A stretch of 64,000 nucleotides of DNA. Origin: Mycobacterium sp. ELW1. GTDB lineage: Bacteria; Actinomycetota; Actinomycetes; Mycobacteriales; Mycobacteriaceae. The stretch spans positions 1,736,001 to 1,800,000 of the forward strand of contig NZ_CP032155.1 in the NCBI RefSeq assembly GCF_008329905.1, read 5' to 3'. Position 1 is the first letter of the stretch; the number at the start of each line of letters is the position of its first letter. Positions 41,628 through 50,635 of this stretch are shown one piece after another. The notes beneath the pieces are model-generated. The model ran no database searches, was not told the origin of the DNA, and worked only from the letters and a program-made list of their open reading frames with translations. A program made the position numbers and the translations under genes.

Positions 41628-43820
41628 CTATCGGTAAGCCTGGGCGAGTGCGCGGTCGGCCAGTGCGCCCATCACCGGTGCCACATGACGCGAATACTCA
41701 CGCGTCATGTGAGCCACGTCCTGATAGACCAGGGTGTTTCCGACGATGGCCGGGCAAAGGTCAGTCGTGCAGAACAGGTCGGTGACATCGACGTAGTGTC
41801 CACCACCTGCTTCGGTGGCGGCGGCCTCGGCGTTGATACCGGATTGGTTGACCGCGGTCGACCTCGACAACGTGCAGGCTGTTGCATCATCGAGGTGGCC
41901 GGACACGCATACCGGTATCGATTGGTGAGGAGCCGGAATGGGCCCGAGCACCAGCACCTCGGTGCCGTTGTCGCGTAGCTGCTGCACGAGGCGGGTCAGG
42001 CTGGTGATCCACCCTGGGTCGAATGGCGTGAAGCCAGATAGTGATTCGTCGCTTCCGTATGCCCGCCACATGCTGATGACGACCAGGCGGGGGCGCTCAG
42101 CGCGTAACCGGGCTAGGACCTCGGCGCGCCACTGTTCGCAGTGCTGAGCTTGCTCGAGCAGGCGATGGAAGAAGGTGTCGGCGCGCACGGCCACCGGTGG
42201 ACACGCCCCCTTTGCCAGCGTCTCTAGTCGCCAGTGTCGTTGTGCGGCGAGTTCCTGGAACGCCGGGTTCCACATCGCTGCGTGCGAGTCGCCGAACAGG
42301 GCCACTGTCGTCGGCGACGAGGTATCGCCGGTCGCGCATTCTGGATGTCCTGATTGGTAAGGCGTGCGCAGGCAGCCTCCGAGGTACGGATCCTGTTGCT
42401 CTGCGCCCTTTTCGGCAAGCCGCGGTTGCAGATTCGACGGGACGGCTTGAATGCCGACTGAGGCGGCCACAGCTGCCTGCGCCTGAGCGAACGCAGCATG
42501 TACCGCTGTGTCATAGGCGCCGACGCCAGAGCCTGCCGGTACAGCAGCCACACTGATCGTCGCTGACGCCACCGGCACGCCTCGCCCTATCGGGTTGGGT
42601 AACACAGACAGCAGCGCGATGCCCACGCTGACCGCGACCGCGGTGGCCGCAGCGCCAAGACCGAGACTGCGCCGGGGTGAATCACGCACGGCCGGGGCGA
42701 ATCTCAGCGGATTTTCAACAAGCCACAGGGTGAGTGCGGCCAGACCAGCGGAAACCAATATCGCTGCCACGCGGGCGGTCAGGCCCAGCGAATGACCCAC
42801 CAACAGCGGGGTCAAGAGCAGCACTGGCCAATGCCACAGGTACCACGAATATGAGATTCGGCCCATCGCACGCATCGGCGGCAGTCCAAGCAGGCGCCCG
42901 GACCCCTGCGACGGCGTCGCACACCCGGCGGCAATCACAAGCGCCGCACCGACAACCGGCAGTAGTGCGGCAGCACCCGGGTACGGTGTATGTGAAGTCA
43001 ACTGGACGCAGGCCAGCACGATCGCGCCCAGCCCAGCCCATCCGGCGACCGCGGCGACCCTTGGCGACAAGCGTTGCCAGCGCGTGGCGGTCAGCGCGAC
43101 GAGACCGCCGGCGGCCAATTCCCACGCTCGGGTGGGCAGCGAAAAATACGCGGCGGGAGCAGCGACGTACGTAAGCCCGAGCGATAGCGTGAACGACACA
43201 GCGGCGATCAGTGCCAGGACCACCAGGTAGGGGGTCTGCGACGTGGTTGCTCCGGTTCTACTGCGTCGGCGTGCCCGTCGGACGACCGATGCCGTGGCGA
43301 GAATCAACATCGGCCATATCAGATAGAACTGCTCCTCGACGCCCAGGGACCAGTAGTGCTCGAACGGCGAGGGCGTCAGGAGGTCGGCGAAGTAGTTGAC
43401 GTCGCCGATGATCAGCCAGTAGTTGCCTACGTACAGCGCGCTGGCGATGCCGTCGTAGATGACGGTTGGGACCCGCAACGGGGGTAACAGGACAGCTGAG
43501 GCAACCAGTGTCACAACAATGACCAACGCTGAGGCCGGGAGCAGTCGGCGGGCTCGCGCGCCGTAGAACTTGCGGAGGCGCACCGAGCCGGTTGACCGCG
43601 CTTCACGCCAGAGCAGGCCGGTGATCAGGAAACCTGAGATCACGAAAAATACGTCGACGCCGACGAATCCACCGTTCGCCCCTGGGATGTGAGCGTGAAA
43701 CAGCCTAACAGCCAACACTGCGACAGCCCGCAGACCCTCGATGTCGGGGCGGAATTTCATTGCGGCCGAACGCTGATCCGGCAGCGACTCAGCCGAGAAA
43801 ACGCTGTCGACTGAGGACAT
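41628..43820 (-). CDS. Acyltransferase-3/SGNH fusion, OafA type (copy 2)
   Basis: A 730-residue paralogue of copy 1. The AT3 domain starts FRPDIEGLRAVAVLAVRLFH, with VGVDVFFVISGFLITG. The SGNH domain has nucleophile Ser512 in FGDSHAAMW and a C-terminal Asp/His in YQDVAHMTREY. Six bases separate its ATG from the stop of copy 3, so the two are one minus-strand operon. It probably O-acylates a sugar of the glycolipid on the outer side of the membrane. Confidence 0.88.
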   Translation of the reverse strand: MSSVDSVFSAESLPDQRSAAMKFRPDIEGLRAVAVLAVRLFHAHIPGANGGFVGVDVFFVISGFLITGLLWREARSTGSVRLRKFYGARARRLLPASALVIVVTLVASAVLLPPLRVPTVIYDGIASALYVGNYWLIIGDVNYFADLLTPSPFEHYWSLGVEEQFYLIWPMLILATASVVRRARRRSRTGATTSQTPYLVVLALIAAVSFTLSLGLTYVAAPAAYFSLPTRAWELAAGGLVALTATRWQRLSPRVAAVAGWAGLGAIVLACVQLTSHTPYPGAAALLPVVGAALVIAAGCATPSQGSGRLLGLPPMRAMGRISYSWYLWHWPVLLLTPLLVGHSLGLTARVAAILVSAGLAALTLWLVENPLRFAPAVRDSPRRSLGLGAAATAVAVSVGIALLSVLPNPIGRGVPVASATISVAAVPAGSGVGAYDTAVHAAFAQAQAAVAASVGIQAVPSNLQPRLAEKGAEQQDPYLGGCLRTPYQSGHPECATGDTSSPTTVALFGDSHAAMWNPAFQELAAQRHWRLETLAKGACPPVAVRADTFFHRLLEQAQHCEQWRAEVLARLRAERPRLVVISMWRAYGSDESLSGFTPFDPGWITSLTRLVQQLRDNGTEVLVLGPIPAPHQSIPVCVSGHLDDATACTLSRSTAVNQSGINAEAAATEAGGGHYVDVTDLFCTTDLCPAIVGNTLVYQDVAHMTREYSRHVAPVMGALADRALAQAYR

Positions 43821-43826
43821 GGTCAG

Positions 43827-46115
43827 CTATTTCTGGGCCAGCGCGCGGTCCGCCAGCGCGCCCAATGCCGGCCCTAACGTCCGGGAGTAGGCCAACGTCA
43901 TGTGTGTCTTGTCGAGATAAACCAAGTTGTTGCCGACGATGGCCGGGCAACGGTCTGCGGCGCAGTACAGGTCGGTGAGATCAGCGTAAGTGCCACCAGC
44001 GGCCTCGGTGGAGGCCGCCTCCGCCGACATGCCGGATGGGTTGAACGCCTTGGCTTTTGACAGTCCGCAGGCTGACACATCAAACAGATGGCCAGATACG
44101 CATGTCGGCACATTTATCCTGCCTGCGCTCGGGATAGGCCCGAGGACAAGGACTTTGGAACCCGCCTTGCGCAGTTGCTGCACGAGGTGGGTCAGGCTGT
44201 CCAGCCAAACCGAGTCGTAGGCGTGGAAACCCGTCAACGCCTCCCCGGTGCCGAACCCACGCCACATACTCACCACAACCAACTGGGGCGGCGCGGCGAG
44301 CAGGCGAGCCAGGATCTGACCGCGCCACTCCTGGCAGTGTTGAGCATGTTCGGCCAACCGTCCGAGCAGCCCGTTGTTCGGCAAGTTGATCATCGGGCAG
44401 TTGCCCTTGGCCAACATCAGCAGTCGCCAATGCCTCTGGGCAACCACCTGTTGAAAGGCCGGGAAGAACATTGCGGCGTTCGAATCGCCCACCACCGCCA
44501 CCGTCGTCGACGAGCTGGTATCGCCCGTCGCGCACTCCGCGTGCCCCTGTTCGAGGGGACTGCGTAGGCAGCCACCGAAGTAGATGTCCTGCAACTCCGT
44601 CGCTACGCCGGCGAGCGATGGATCGAGATTGGACGGGACGACTTGGAGGTCAACCGATTTGGCGACCGCGGTCTGTGTCTGTGCGAATGCCTGCTCGATT
44701 GCAGCATCGTAGGCGGCGATGCTCGAACCAGGGGGCACAGGTACGGTCGTGATCGTCAGGGCCGCCGCCGGACTGCCGCGCCCGACTGGGGGCTGCACCA
44801 CCGTCAGGAGCACCAGGCCAACACACGCCGCCAGCGCGGTGAAAGTGCCGCCGAGCGCGAGGCTGAGCTTGGGAGAGCGCTGCAGCCGAGCGGCATATCG
44901 CAATGGCGTCTCGACATACCGGAACGTAAGTACGCCAAGGAGGCCGGAAGCGATGACCAGTGCCACTCTGCCCGCCAGCCCGAGCGGGTGGCCCAGCACT
45001 ATCGGCACAAGCACCAACACCGGCCAATGCCACAGGTACCACGAATAGGACAACCGACCGATCGTACGCATCGGCCCCCAACCGAGAACTCGACCGGCCC
45101 CTCGCGTGGGCAGTGCGCAACCTGCCCCGATCACCATCACGGTGGCGATCATGGGGAGGAGTGCCGCGGAGCCGGGGTAGGGGATCGTCGCCGGAAATTG
45201 GTTGCACACCAAGAGCAGTAGTGCCAGCCCGCCAGATCCGATGACCCACGCGGCCTTTGGGGGCAGGCGGCGCCATCGGTCAGCGCTCAAAGCGAGCATT
45301 CCGCCGATTGCCAAGTCCCATGCTCGGGTGTGGGTAGAGAAGTACGCCACGGCCTGCATCAAGTACGTCTCGACGAACGAGGACAGGAAAGACAAGACCA
45401 CGATCAGGCCGAAGACCACCATGAACGGTCGCTTAGAGAGGCCCTTCTCGGCCGTTTTGCGTGGGCGCACACGCCGGACAAGCCATGCCACCGCGAGGAG
45501 TGTGAGGGGCCAGAACATGTAGAACTGCTCTTCGACGCCCAGAGTCCAGTAATGCTCGAACGGCGAGGGCTCGTGGTTGGCGAAGTAGTCGACGTTCTGG
45601 AAAACGAACCAATAATTGCCGACGTAGAGCGCGCTGGCGATACCGTCGCCCATGACCGTGCGGGCTTGCAGCGGCGACAATATGGCAGCGGAGGCAAGCA
45701 GCGTGACAACGATGACGGTGGCTGCAACAGGCAGCAGTCGGCGGGCCCGCGAGCCGTAGAAACTGCGTAGTTTCAGAGTTCCGGTCTTATTGAGTTGATG
45801 CCAGAGCTGCCCGGTAATGACGAATCCCGAGATGATGAAGAACACGTCCGGGCCGACGAAACCGCCGCCCACACCCGGGATCGCGGCGTGAAAGCCGAGG
45901 ATGGCCAACAGGGTGAAACCGCGCAGACCCTCGATGTCGGGGCGGAAGTCCTTCAGTACGGGGCGTCGATCCTGCACTTCCTGGGAAGGGCTAATGCTGT
46001 CGGTCTGACGCACAGTCACCTTCTTCTTCCCTAACGCGGCCTTCTTCGAGACGCGGCCTTCCGAGTCGAGGCATTGTGGCACATTCGCCGCCGTTAATTT
46101 GCCGAAAGCGCTCAT
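43827..46115 (-). CDS. Acyltransferase-3/SGNH fusion, OafA type (copy 3)
   Basis: A 762-residue protein with the same two-domain plan: FRPDIEGLRGFTLLAILGFH, VGPDVFFIISGFVITG and SPFEHYWTLGVEEQFYMFW, then SGNH with nucleophile Ser545. Here the SGNH block I reads VVGDSNAAMFF, with Asn instead of the His seen in copies 1 and 2; the terminal Asp/His pair is intact (YLDKTHMTLAY). It has a charged N-terminal extension of ~55 residues before the first membrane helix. First gene of the pair with copy 2. The paralogue set suggests different acyl positions or acyl chain types. Confidence 0.87.
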   Translation of the reverse strand: MSAFGKLTAANVPQCLDSEGRVSKKAALGKKKVTVRQTDSISPSQEVQDRRPVLKDFRPDIEGLRGFTLLAILGFHAAIPGVGGGFVGPDVFFIISGFVITGQLWHQLNKTGTLKLRSFYGSRARRLLPVAATVIVVTLLASAAILSPLQARTVMGDGIASALYVGNYWFVFQNVDYFANHEPSPFEHYWTLGVEEQFYMFWPLTLLAVAWLVRRVRPRKTAEKGLSKRPFMVVFGLIVVLSFLSSFVETYLMQAVAYFSTHTRAWDLAIGGMLALSADRWRRLPPKAAWVIGSGGLALLLLVCNQFPATIPYPGSAALLPMIATVMVIGAGCALPTRGAGRVLGWGPMRTIGRLSYSWYLWHWPVLVLVPIVLGHPLGLAGRVALVIASGLLGVLTFRYVETPLRYAARLQRSPKLSLALGGTFTALAACVGLVLLTVVQPPVGRGSPAAALTITTVPVPPGSSIAAYDAAIEQAFAQTQTAVAKSVDLQVVPSNLDPSLAGVATELQDIYFGGCLRSPLEQGHAECATGDTSSSTTVAVVGDSNAAMFFPAFQQVVAQRHWRLLMLAKGNCPMINLPNNGLLGRLAEHAQHCQEWRGQILARLLAAPPQLVVVSMWRGFGTGEALTGFHAYDSVWLDSLTHLVQQLRKAGSKVLVLGPIPSAGRINVPTCVSGHLFDVSACGLSKAKAFNPSGMSAEAASTEAAGGTYADLTDLYCAADRCPAIVGNNLVYLDKTHMTLAYSRTLGPALGALADRALAQK

Positions 46116-46595
46116 CTCGGTCTAGCGGTCTATGCCACCATGGCCCCTGTGCGGGCGATTCTTCAGACAAGCAGTGCTGGCATACATATCTGTCCGATCG
46201 CGTCGGGGATTCACATAGCTGGTACCGCACGTTGAGAACCCGACGGCGTGCCACCGTCGTCTTCGACGCACAGCTAGTACCCAACCGGAAGTAGAGCGAG
46301 TGAACATATTTGGTGAAGCTCTGCGTGCCAACAGGACTCGGATACAGAGTCTCGTCGCATCGGCGCCGCCGCACAGTTGCGGGAAACGTACGTCGCTAAC
46401 CGAGGCGGCCTGCGCGGATGCTCTGCCCATTCGAGTTCACGGTGCGGGTGGGATCCTGCGTACGTCCGGCGGTTACTCGGTGACGGCGCCGTTGCCAAAG
46501 TGCGTAACCCTATCTCCGTGGATGCGGCGTTGACCGGGCGGCACGTATCGATCTTCGCCAAGCGGTAGGCCCAGGTCTTTGATGGGAGTTGACCT
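46116..46595. other. Divergent intergenic region before the membrane-anchored methyltransferase
   Basis: About 480 bp. Short open frames occur, but none has codon pattern, start signal or family features I would support. A 6-bp hairpin (CGACGG, 46241-46246; CCGTCG, 46254-46259; 7-nt loop) is the only structure seen, and it may be chance. Confidence 0.5.
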
Positions 46596-47717
46596 ATGAC
46601 AATTACTGACGTGCGGACGGTGGATCGAACCACCCTCCATCGTCTGTGGAAAGCGACACTGGTCGGCATCGGAACGGTGCTGGCGGTGGCGTGCTACTTC
46701 CTGCCTGTTCTTCTCGTCGCCATCGGCGTAGTCGTGGTTCTCTGGCTCTGCGGCCGAATGATCTATAGGGGCCGAGACCGCTATATCCCGAACCTCTACG
46801 CCCGGGACGTCCGGGTTTACGAGGACGAGTACCGAGCCTTTATCGATCACACGCTTTCCGACTTGCGGCAGTGCAAAATTCACGACCACCCGTTGCTGCG
46901 GGAAGCCGCCGATTTGGCGCTGCCTTTCGGACAGAACCCCGATGAACTCCTGCTCGATCTCGGGGTGTGGATCGGGTGGTCCACCAGACTGACATCCGAG
47001 GCCTCCCGCCGTACGGTTTACGGCTTCGATACCTTCGAAGGCCTTGTCGAAGATTGGCAAATCGATGACCAAACCGTCGTCAAGAGCGGAACCTTCGCGT
47101 TGTCAGAGCCACTCGCACAGCGACTCATGTCGGGGACCGGCGTACACCTCGACGACGGGGTGCCTGCTTCGCTCGGCCGCGCAGTTCAGTTCGTCAAGGG
47201 CACCACCTACGACACGCTGGCTCCGTTCCTTGCGGAGCGGCCGGGTGTCCCCATCCGGCTGTTCCACATGGATTTGGATACCTATGAGAGCTGCCTGCAT
47301 GCGCTGGAAACCTGCAAGGGACACTTCGTCGAGGGGTCGATTCTCGTCTTCGACGAGTACCTGGTTACCAACGGCGAGATGCGTGCGTTCTACGAATTCC
47401 AACGTCGGTACGGGCTGGAATGGCGCTACCGAAAGTGGGGTCTCGAGATCTGGGAGATGAACGTTGAGATGGTCACCGCGCCCTGGAAGCGGCTCCTGTA
47501 TTACTTCATCTCTCTGACGATTTATTGGAGCGTCGGGGGTGGTAGTTACGCCTGGGCCGTGTGGGACAAGCGGTTCTGGAGATTCTGGCTGGGCGCACCG
47601 CTCGGCGACATTGCCTTCATGCTCGGGGCCGCCGGGCAGCGAAAATCGGTGAGCCTGGAATTGACCGGGCTCGGTGAGCTTTCCGCGGCCAGCCAAGTTG
47701 TTCAACAGAAGGGCTGA
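46596..47717 (+). CDS. Membrane-anchored TylF/macrocin-O-methyltransferase-like protein
   Basis: A 373-residue SAM-dependent O-methyltransferase. A strong hydrophobic segment at ~20-50 (TLVGIGTVLAVACYFLPVLL, then VAIGVVVVLWLC) anchors it; the methyltransferase core follows with motif I LLLDLGVWIGWSTRL (~119-133), VYGFDTFEGLVEDW, and the metal/substrate region HMDLDTYESCLHALE. TylF-family enzymes methylate sugar hydroxyls of finished or nearly finished glycosides. A membrane anchor is not part of the usual TylF core and suggests action on a membrane-bound lipid. Start ATG after GATGGGAG-like sequence. Confidence 0.85.
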   Translation: MTITDVRTVDRTTLHRLWKATLVGIGTVLAVACYFLPVLLVAIGVVVVLWLCGRMIYRGRDRYIPNLYARDVRVYEDEYRAFIDHTLSDLRQCKIHDHPLLREAADLALPFGQNPDELLLDLGVWIGWSTRLTSEASRRTVYGFDTFEGLVEDWQIDDQTVVKSGTFALSEPLAQRLMSGTGVHLDDGVPASLGRAVQFVKGTTYDTLAPFLAERPGVPIRLFHMDLDTYESCLHALETCKGHFVEGSILVFDEYLVTNGEMRAFYEFQRRYGLEWRYRKWGLEIWEMNVEMVTAPWKRLLYYFISLTIYWSVGGGSYAWAVWDKRFWRFWLGAPLGDIAFMLGAAGQRKSVSLELTGLGELSAASQVVQQKG

Positions 47718-47982
47718 CAGGCTTGCGCGAAGGGGGTATTGAGCGACCCAGTGGCCCCCAGGATCACGGCGTCCGATCGTTTTAGCAAAGTGACGGACAC
47801 GGCGTCGGCTGGCCGTTAACCTGTGGCCCTAGTTTCGATTCGTGGCTGAACTTCACGTAACGAACGAGTCATTTCTTCTGCGGCGCCACGATGCGGAATG
47901 CCAGGAGCGAGTGAAGCAGAGACGGATTTTGGCGTGCGGAATCCCGTGGTCAGAAGCCCTGAAGAGTGGAGAGGACCGTTGC

Positions 47983-48741
47983 GTGGGCATTAACGCCGGA
48001 CTGGTGCGTGTCGTGGACGCGTTGCCGGGTATGAATCGAATCCGTGCCGTCCAGCGCGCCCTTGCGAGCCGGTCGAACCCTGTGTATCTCGAGATTGGTG
48101 TGTCACGCGGCCAGGCGTTCCAGCGGATCAGCGCGGACGTGAAGCTCGCCGTCGACCCCGCGTTCAACCTCACGCAGCGCACTCGGGAACTCGCGGACGC
48201 GACCGGTCGCGAAACCTACTACTTCGAGACGACAAGCGACGCCTTCTTTGACGACGAGGCGGACTTCCTCGCGAAACACCCCATCGACGTGGCCCTCATC
48301 GACGGGTTGCACACCTATGAACAAGTGGTGCGCGATGTCGAGAGAACCCTGCGCTTCTTGAAGGACGATGGCGTCATTTTCTTGCATGACTGTAACCCTC
48401 CTTTCGAATTGGCCGGCCGTCGCGCTGAGTCGTGGGAGGCCCACATGAAATCGCAGAAAGGACCTTTGGCGATCGGCATCTGGAACGGCGATGTCTGGAA
48501 GGCGATCGTCCATCTGCGCAGCACCCGCCCGGATTTGTTGGTTGGCGTGTTCAAGTGCGATCAAGGCCTGGGGTTCGTCCGAAAGGGAACTCCGGAATCG
48601 ACACTGCCTTACACGGTTCAGCAGGTGGAAGCGCTCGGTTACGCGGATCTCAAGGCTGACCGCAAGCGTTTGTTGAACCTGAAATCGCCCCGCTATCTCG
48701 GCGAATTCCTCAAAGACAGCGCCGGATCTGCGCGCGGCTGA
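47983..48741 (+). CDS. Class I SAM-dependent methyltransferase
   Basis: About 252 residues. Motif I is YLEIGVSRGQAFQRI, the acidic strand is LAVDPAF, and VALIDGLHTYEQVVRDVE and GVIFLHDCNPP follow, as in Methyltransf_24-type enzymes that act on sugars. I chose GTG 47983 because GGAGAGG lies 8 bp upstream; GTG 47842 would add 47 residues with no homology visible. It is likely a sugar O-methyltransferase of the same pathway. It lies between the TylF-like gene and glycosyltransferase copy 5, all on the plus strand. Confidence 0.78.
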   Translation: MGINAGLVRVVDALPGMNRIRAVQRALASRSNPVYLEIGVSRGQAFQRISADVKLAVDPAFNLTQRTRELADATGRETYYFETTSDAFFDDEADFLAKHPIDVALIDGLHTYEQVVRDVERTLRFLKDDGVIFLHDCNPPFELAGRRAESWEAHMKSQKGPLAIGIWNGDVWKAIVHLRSTRPDLLVGVFKCDQGLGFVRKGTPESTLPYTVQQVEALGYADLKADRKRLLNLKSPRYLGEFLKDSAGSARG

Positions 48742-48813
48742 ACGAACCGGTCGAGCGCGCGCCGACGACCGCAGTCTGTCCACCGGGAATTGGAGAAGGG
48801 TCTACTTTTCGCG

Positions 48814-50082
48814 ATGAAGATTGTGCTGGCAACATGGGGCAGTCGCGGTGACATCGAACCCAGCCTTGCGGTTGGTCGTGAATTGGTCCGACGAGGGCAT
48901 GACGTCACCATGGCGGTGCCGCCCGACTTGGTCGGCTTCACCGAGGCTGCGGGTCCCACGGCCGTCGCCTTCGGGCCGAATTCGAAGGCCATCCTGGATG
49001 CGCACAGAGAGTTCTGGACGTGCTTCTTCCGTAACCCCTGGCGGGTCCGACGGCTGATCGACTCGCGGGTCGAAATCGCCGGCCCTCTGCTGCGCGGCTG
49101 GCAGGAGATGAGCACGACGCTGATGTCGCTCGCGGACGGCGCCGACCTCATCTTCACCGGCATCAATTTTGAGGATGCTGCCGCGAATGTTGCGGAACGC
49201 TACGACATTCCGCTGGCCACCTTGCATTACTTCCCGCTGCGGCCTAACGGCCAGGTCTTGCCGTTGCTACCACCGCGTTTCGGCCGCTCGGCGGTAAGGG
49301 CGTTCTGGTGGATGTCGTGGCGAGGGACGAAGAAGGCCGAAGACGCGCAGCGCCGAGAGCTGGGCCTGCCGAAGTCGACGGGATCCGCACCTAGAAGGAT
49401 CACCAAGCGCGGATCGCTGGAAATTCAGGCCTACGACGAAGCTTGCTTTCCCGGACTGGCAGCAGAATGGGCGGAGTATCGAGAACAACGACCCTTTGTC
49501 GGCACACTGACTTTGGAGTTGGCGACGGATTCCGATGAGGAGATCGCATCGTGGATTGCGGAGGGAACGCCGCCAATCTTCTTCGGATTCGGCAGCATCC
49601 CGGTCGAATCTCCGTCTGACACGATCGCGATGATCAGCGGGGCGTGCACGCGCTTGGGCGAGCGAGCTTTAATCGGCGCGGCAGGCACCGATTTCAGCAA
49701 CGTTGCGCGCCCAGAGCACGTCAAGGTCGTCGGCACGATGAACTACGCGACCGTCTTTCCTGCCTGTCGCGCGGTTGTTCACCACGGTGGCTCAAGCACA
49801 ACACCCATCGTGATGCGCGCAGGGGTTCCTCAGCTGATTCTCTACTGGGACATGGTTCACGCGATCTACGGCGCGGCCGTCAAGCGGTTGAAAGTCGGCA
49901 CCGCGAGGCGTTTCTCCACGGCAACAGAAGAGTCGCTGGTGGCAGACCTGCGTAAGATCCTCGCGCAGGACTACTTCGACAGGGCACGCGAGCTCGCGAC
50001 AAAGATCACCCCGGCTTCGGGGAGCGCCGCGGCCGCGGCTGATCAGCTGGAGAGGCTCGTTCGGTTGCGTCCGGTCCGCTGA
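48814..50082 (+). CDS. GT1 glycosyltransferase, GPL Gtf type (copy 5)
   Basis: A 422-residue GT1 enzyme from ATG 48814 (MKIVLATWGSRGDIEP); a start at 48790 would add eight residues not found in the family. FGFGSIPVESP is conserved, but the donor loop is VVHHGGSSTTPIVMRAGVP, where the other copies have the usual G-A/S-G-T. The change falls in the nucleotide-diphosphate-binding loop and might alter donor choice or reduce activity. It is the last gene before the NRPS operon. Confidence 0.88.
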   Translation: MKIVLATWGSRGDIEPSLAVGRELVRRGHDVTMAVPPDLVGFTEAAGPTAVAFGPNSKAILDAHREFWTCFFRNPWRVRRLIDSRVEIAGPLLRGWQEMSTTLMSLADGADLIFTGINFEDAAANVAERYDIPLATLHYFPLRPNGQVLPLLPPRFGRSAVRAFWWMSWRGTKKAEDAQRRELGLPKSTGSAPRRITKRGSLEIQAYDEACFPGLAAEWAEYREQRPFVGTLTLELATDSDEEIASWIAEGTPPIFFGFGSIPVESPSDTIAMISGACTRLGERALIGAAGTDFSNVARPEHVKVVGTMNYATVFPACRAVVHHGGSSTTPIVMRAGVPQLILYWDMVHAIYGAAVKRLKVGTARRFSTATEESLVADLRKILAQDYFDRARELATKITPASGSAAAAADQLERLVRLRPVR

Positions 50083-50169
50083 GCCGAGGTCGCTTGGACC
50101 GTCGGAATCGTCGCTGAGTGACGCCTGAGTCGACGGGTCCAAGGAGTGGTGAGGACTCCGCACCGCGGT

Positions 50170-50203
50170 TTGCCGCCTTTAGCGCGGCAACCGAAGGGTT
50201 GCC
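50170..50203 (+). terminator. Two overlapping hairpins downstream of glycosyltransferase copy 5
   Basis: Hairpin 1: TTGCCGC (50170-50176), 7-nt loop, GCGGCAA (50184-50190). Hairpin 2: GGCAACC (50186-50192), GAAG loop, GGTTGCC (50197-50203). They share GGCAA and cannot both form. No U-tract follows, so this may be a mycobacterial-type terminator or an attenuator-like switch before the NRPS promoter. Confidence 0.5.
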
Positions 50204-50281
50204 CCTTCCACCGCGGAAGTGACGCGCCAATGGCCGTCTTTAGCGCATTTGAGCGCGATTGCTGGATTACGCGGACTTCAT

Positions 50282-50321
50282 AGTGATATGGCTCACATCC
50301 AACTCCGTGACAGCGGTCACA
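50282..50321 (+). promoter_or_regulatory. Two tandem CRP-type boxes upstream of mbtH and the NRPS genes
   Basis: Two sites fit the mycobacterial CRP consensus TGTGA-N6-TCACA except for the first base: AGTGATATGGCTCACA (50282-50297) and CGTGACAGCGGTCACA (50306-50321). Their centres are 24 bp apart, ~60-100 bp upstream of the mbtH start, a usual place for such control. They are the clearest regulatory sites in the window. Confidence 0.65.
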
Positions 50322-50382
50322 TGGGGCAGTAAGGTTTCGAAAGCTCTTACTCGCATGTCAATAAAAGATGGTCGGAGGCCCG

Positions 50383-50619
50383 GTGAGCGTCAACCCCTTT
50401 GACGACGACAACGGCAACTTTCTGGTTTTGGTCAACGACGAAGATCAACACAGCCTGTGGCCGGTGTTTGCCGACGTTCCGGCTGGCTGGCGGGTGGTCT
50501 ACGGGGAAGCGGACCGAGCTGCGTGCCTGGACTACATCGAACAGAACTGGACTGACATCCGGCCAAAGACGCTACGCGAGAGGCTGGCGGCGGCGGCTCC
50601 TGCCCAAGATTCTGCATAG
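50383..50619 (+). CDS. mbtH: MbtH-like NRPS accessory protein
   Basis: A 78-residue MbtH protein: [39 protein letters not shown] and [15 protein letters not shown] carry the family's conserved Asn-Pro, Ser-Leu-Trp-Pro, three Trp and Asp-Ile-Arg-Pro. These proteins bind and activate adenylation domains. GTG 50383 is preferred, since GGAGG lies 4 bp upstream and the protein then starts in the usual way; ATG 50368 would add five residues. It is the first gene of the NRPS operon, 16 bp before the first NRPS gene. Confidence 0.93.
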   Translation: MSVNPFDDDNGNFLVLVNDEDQHSLWPVFADVPAGWRVVYGEADRAACLDYIEQNWTDIRPKTLRERLAAAAPAQDSA

Positions 50620-50635
50620 GGGTTCAGAGGATTCA

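Noticed and set aside
39974..46080. Shared 14-bp string CGAGTCGAGGCATT near 39976 and 46062
   Set aside because: One copy is inside coding sequence and the flanks are unrelated; it may be chance or an old duplication trace, with nothing else to support a function.
46300..46533. Small plus-strand open frame in the gap before the methyltransferase
   Set aside because: No ribosome-binding site, no homology recognised and an unusual C-terminal half; it does not stand out from chance frames in a high-GC gap.
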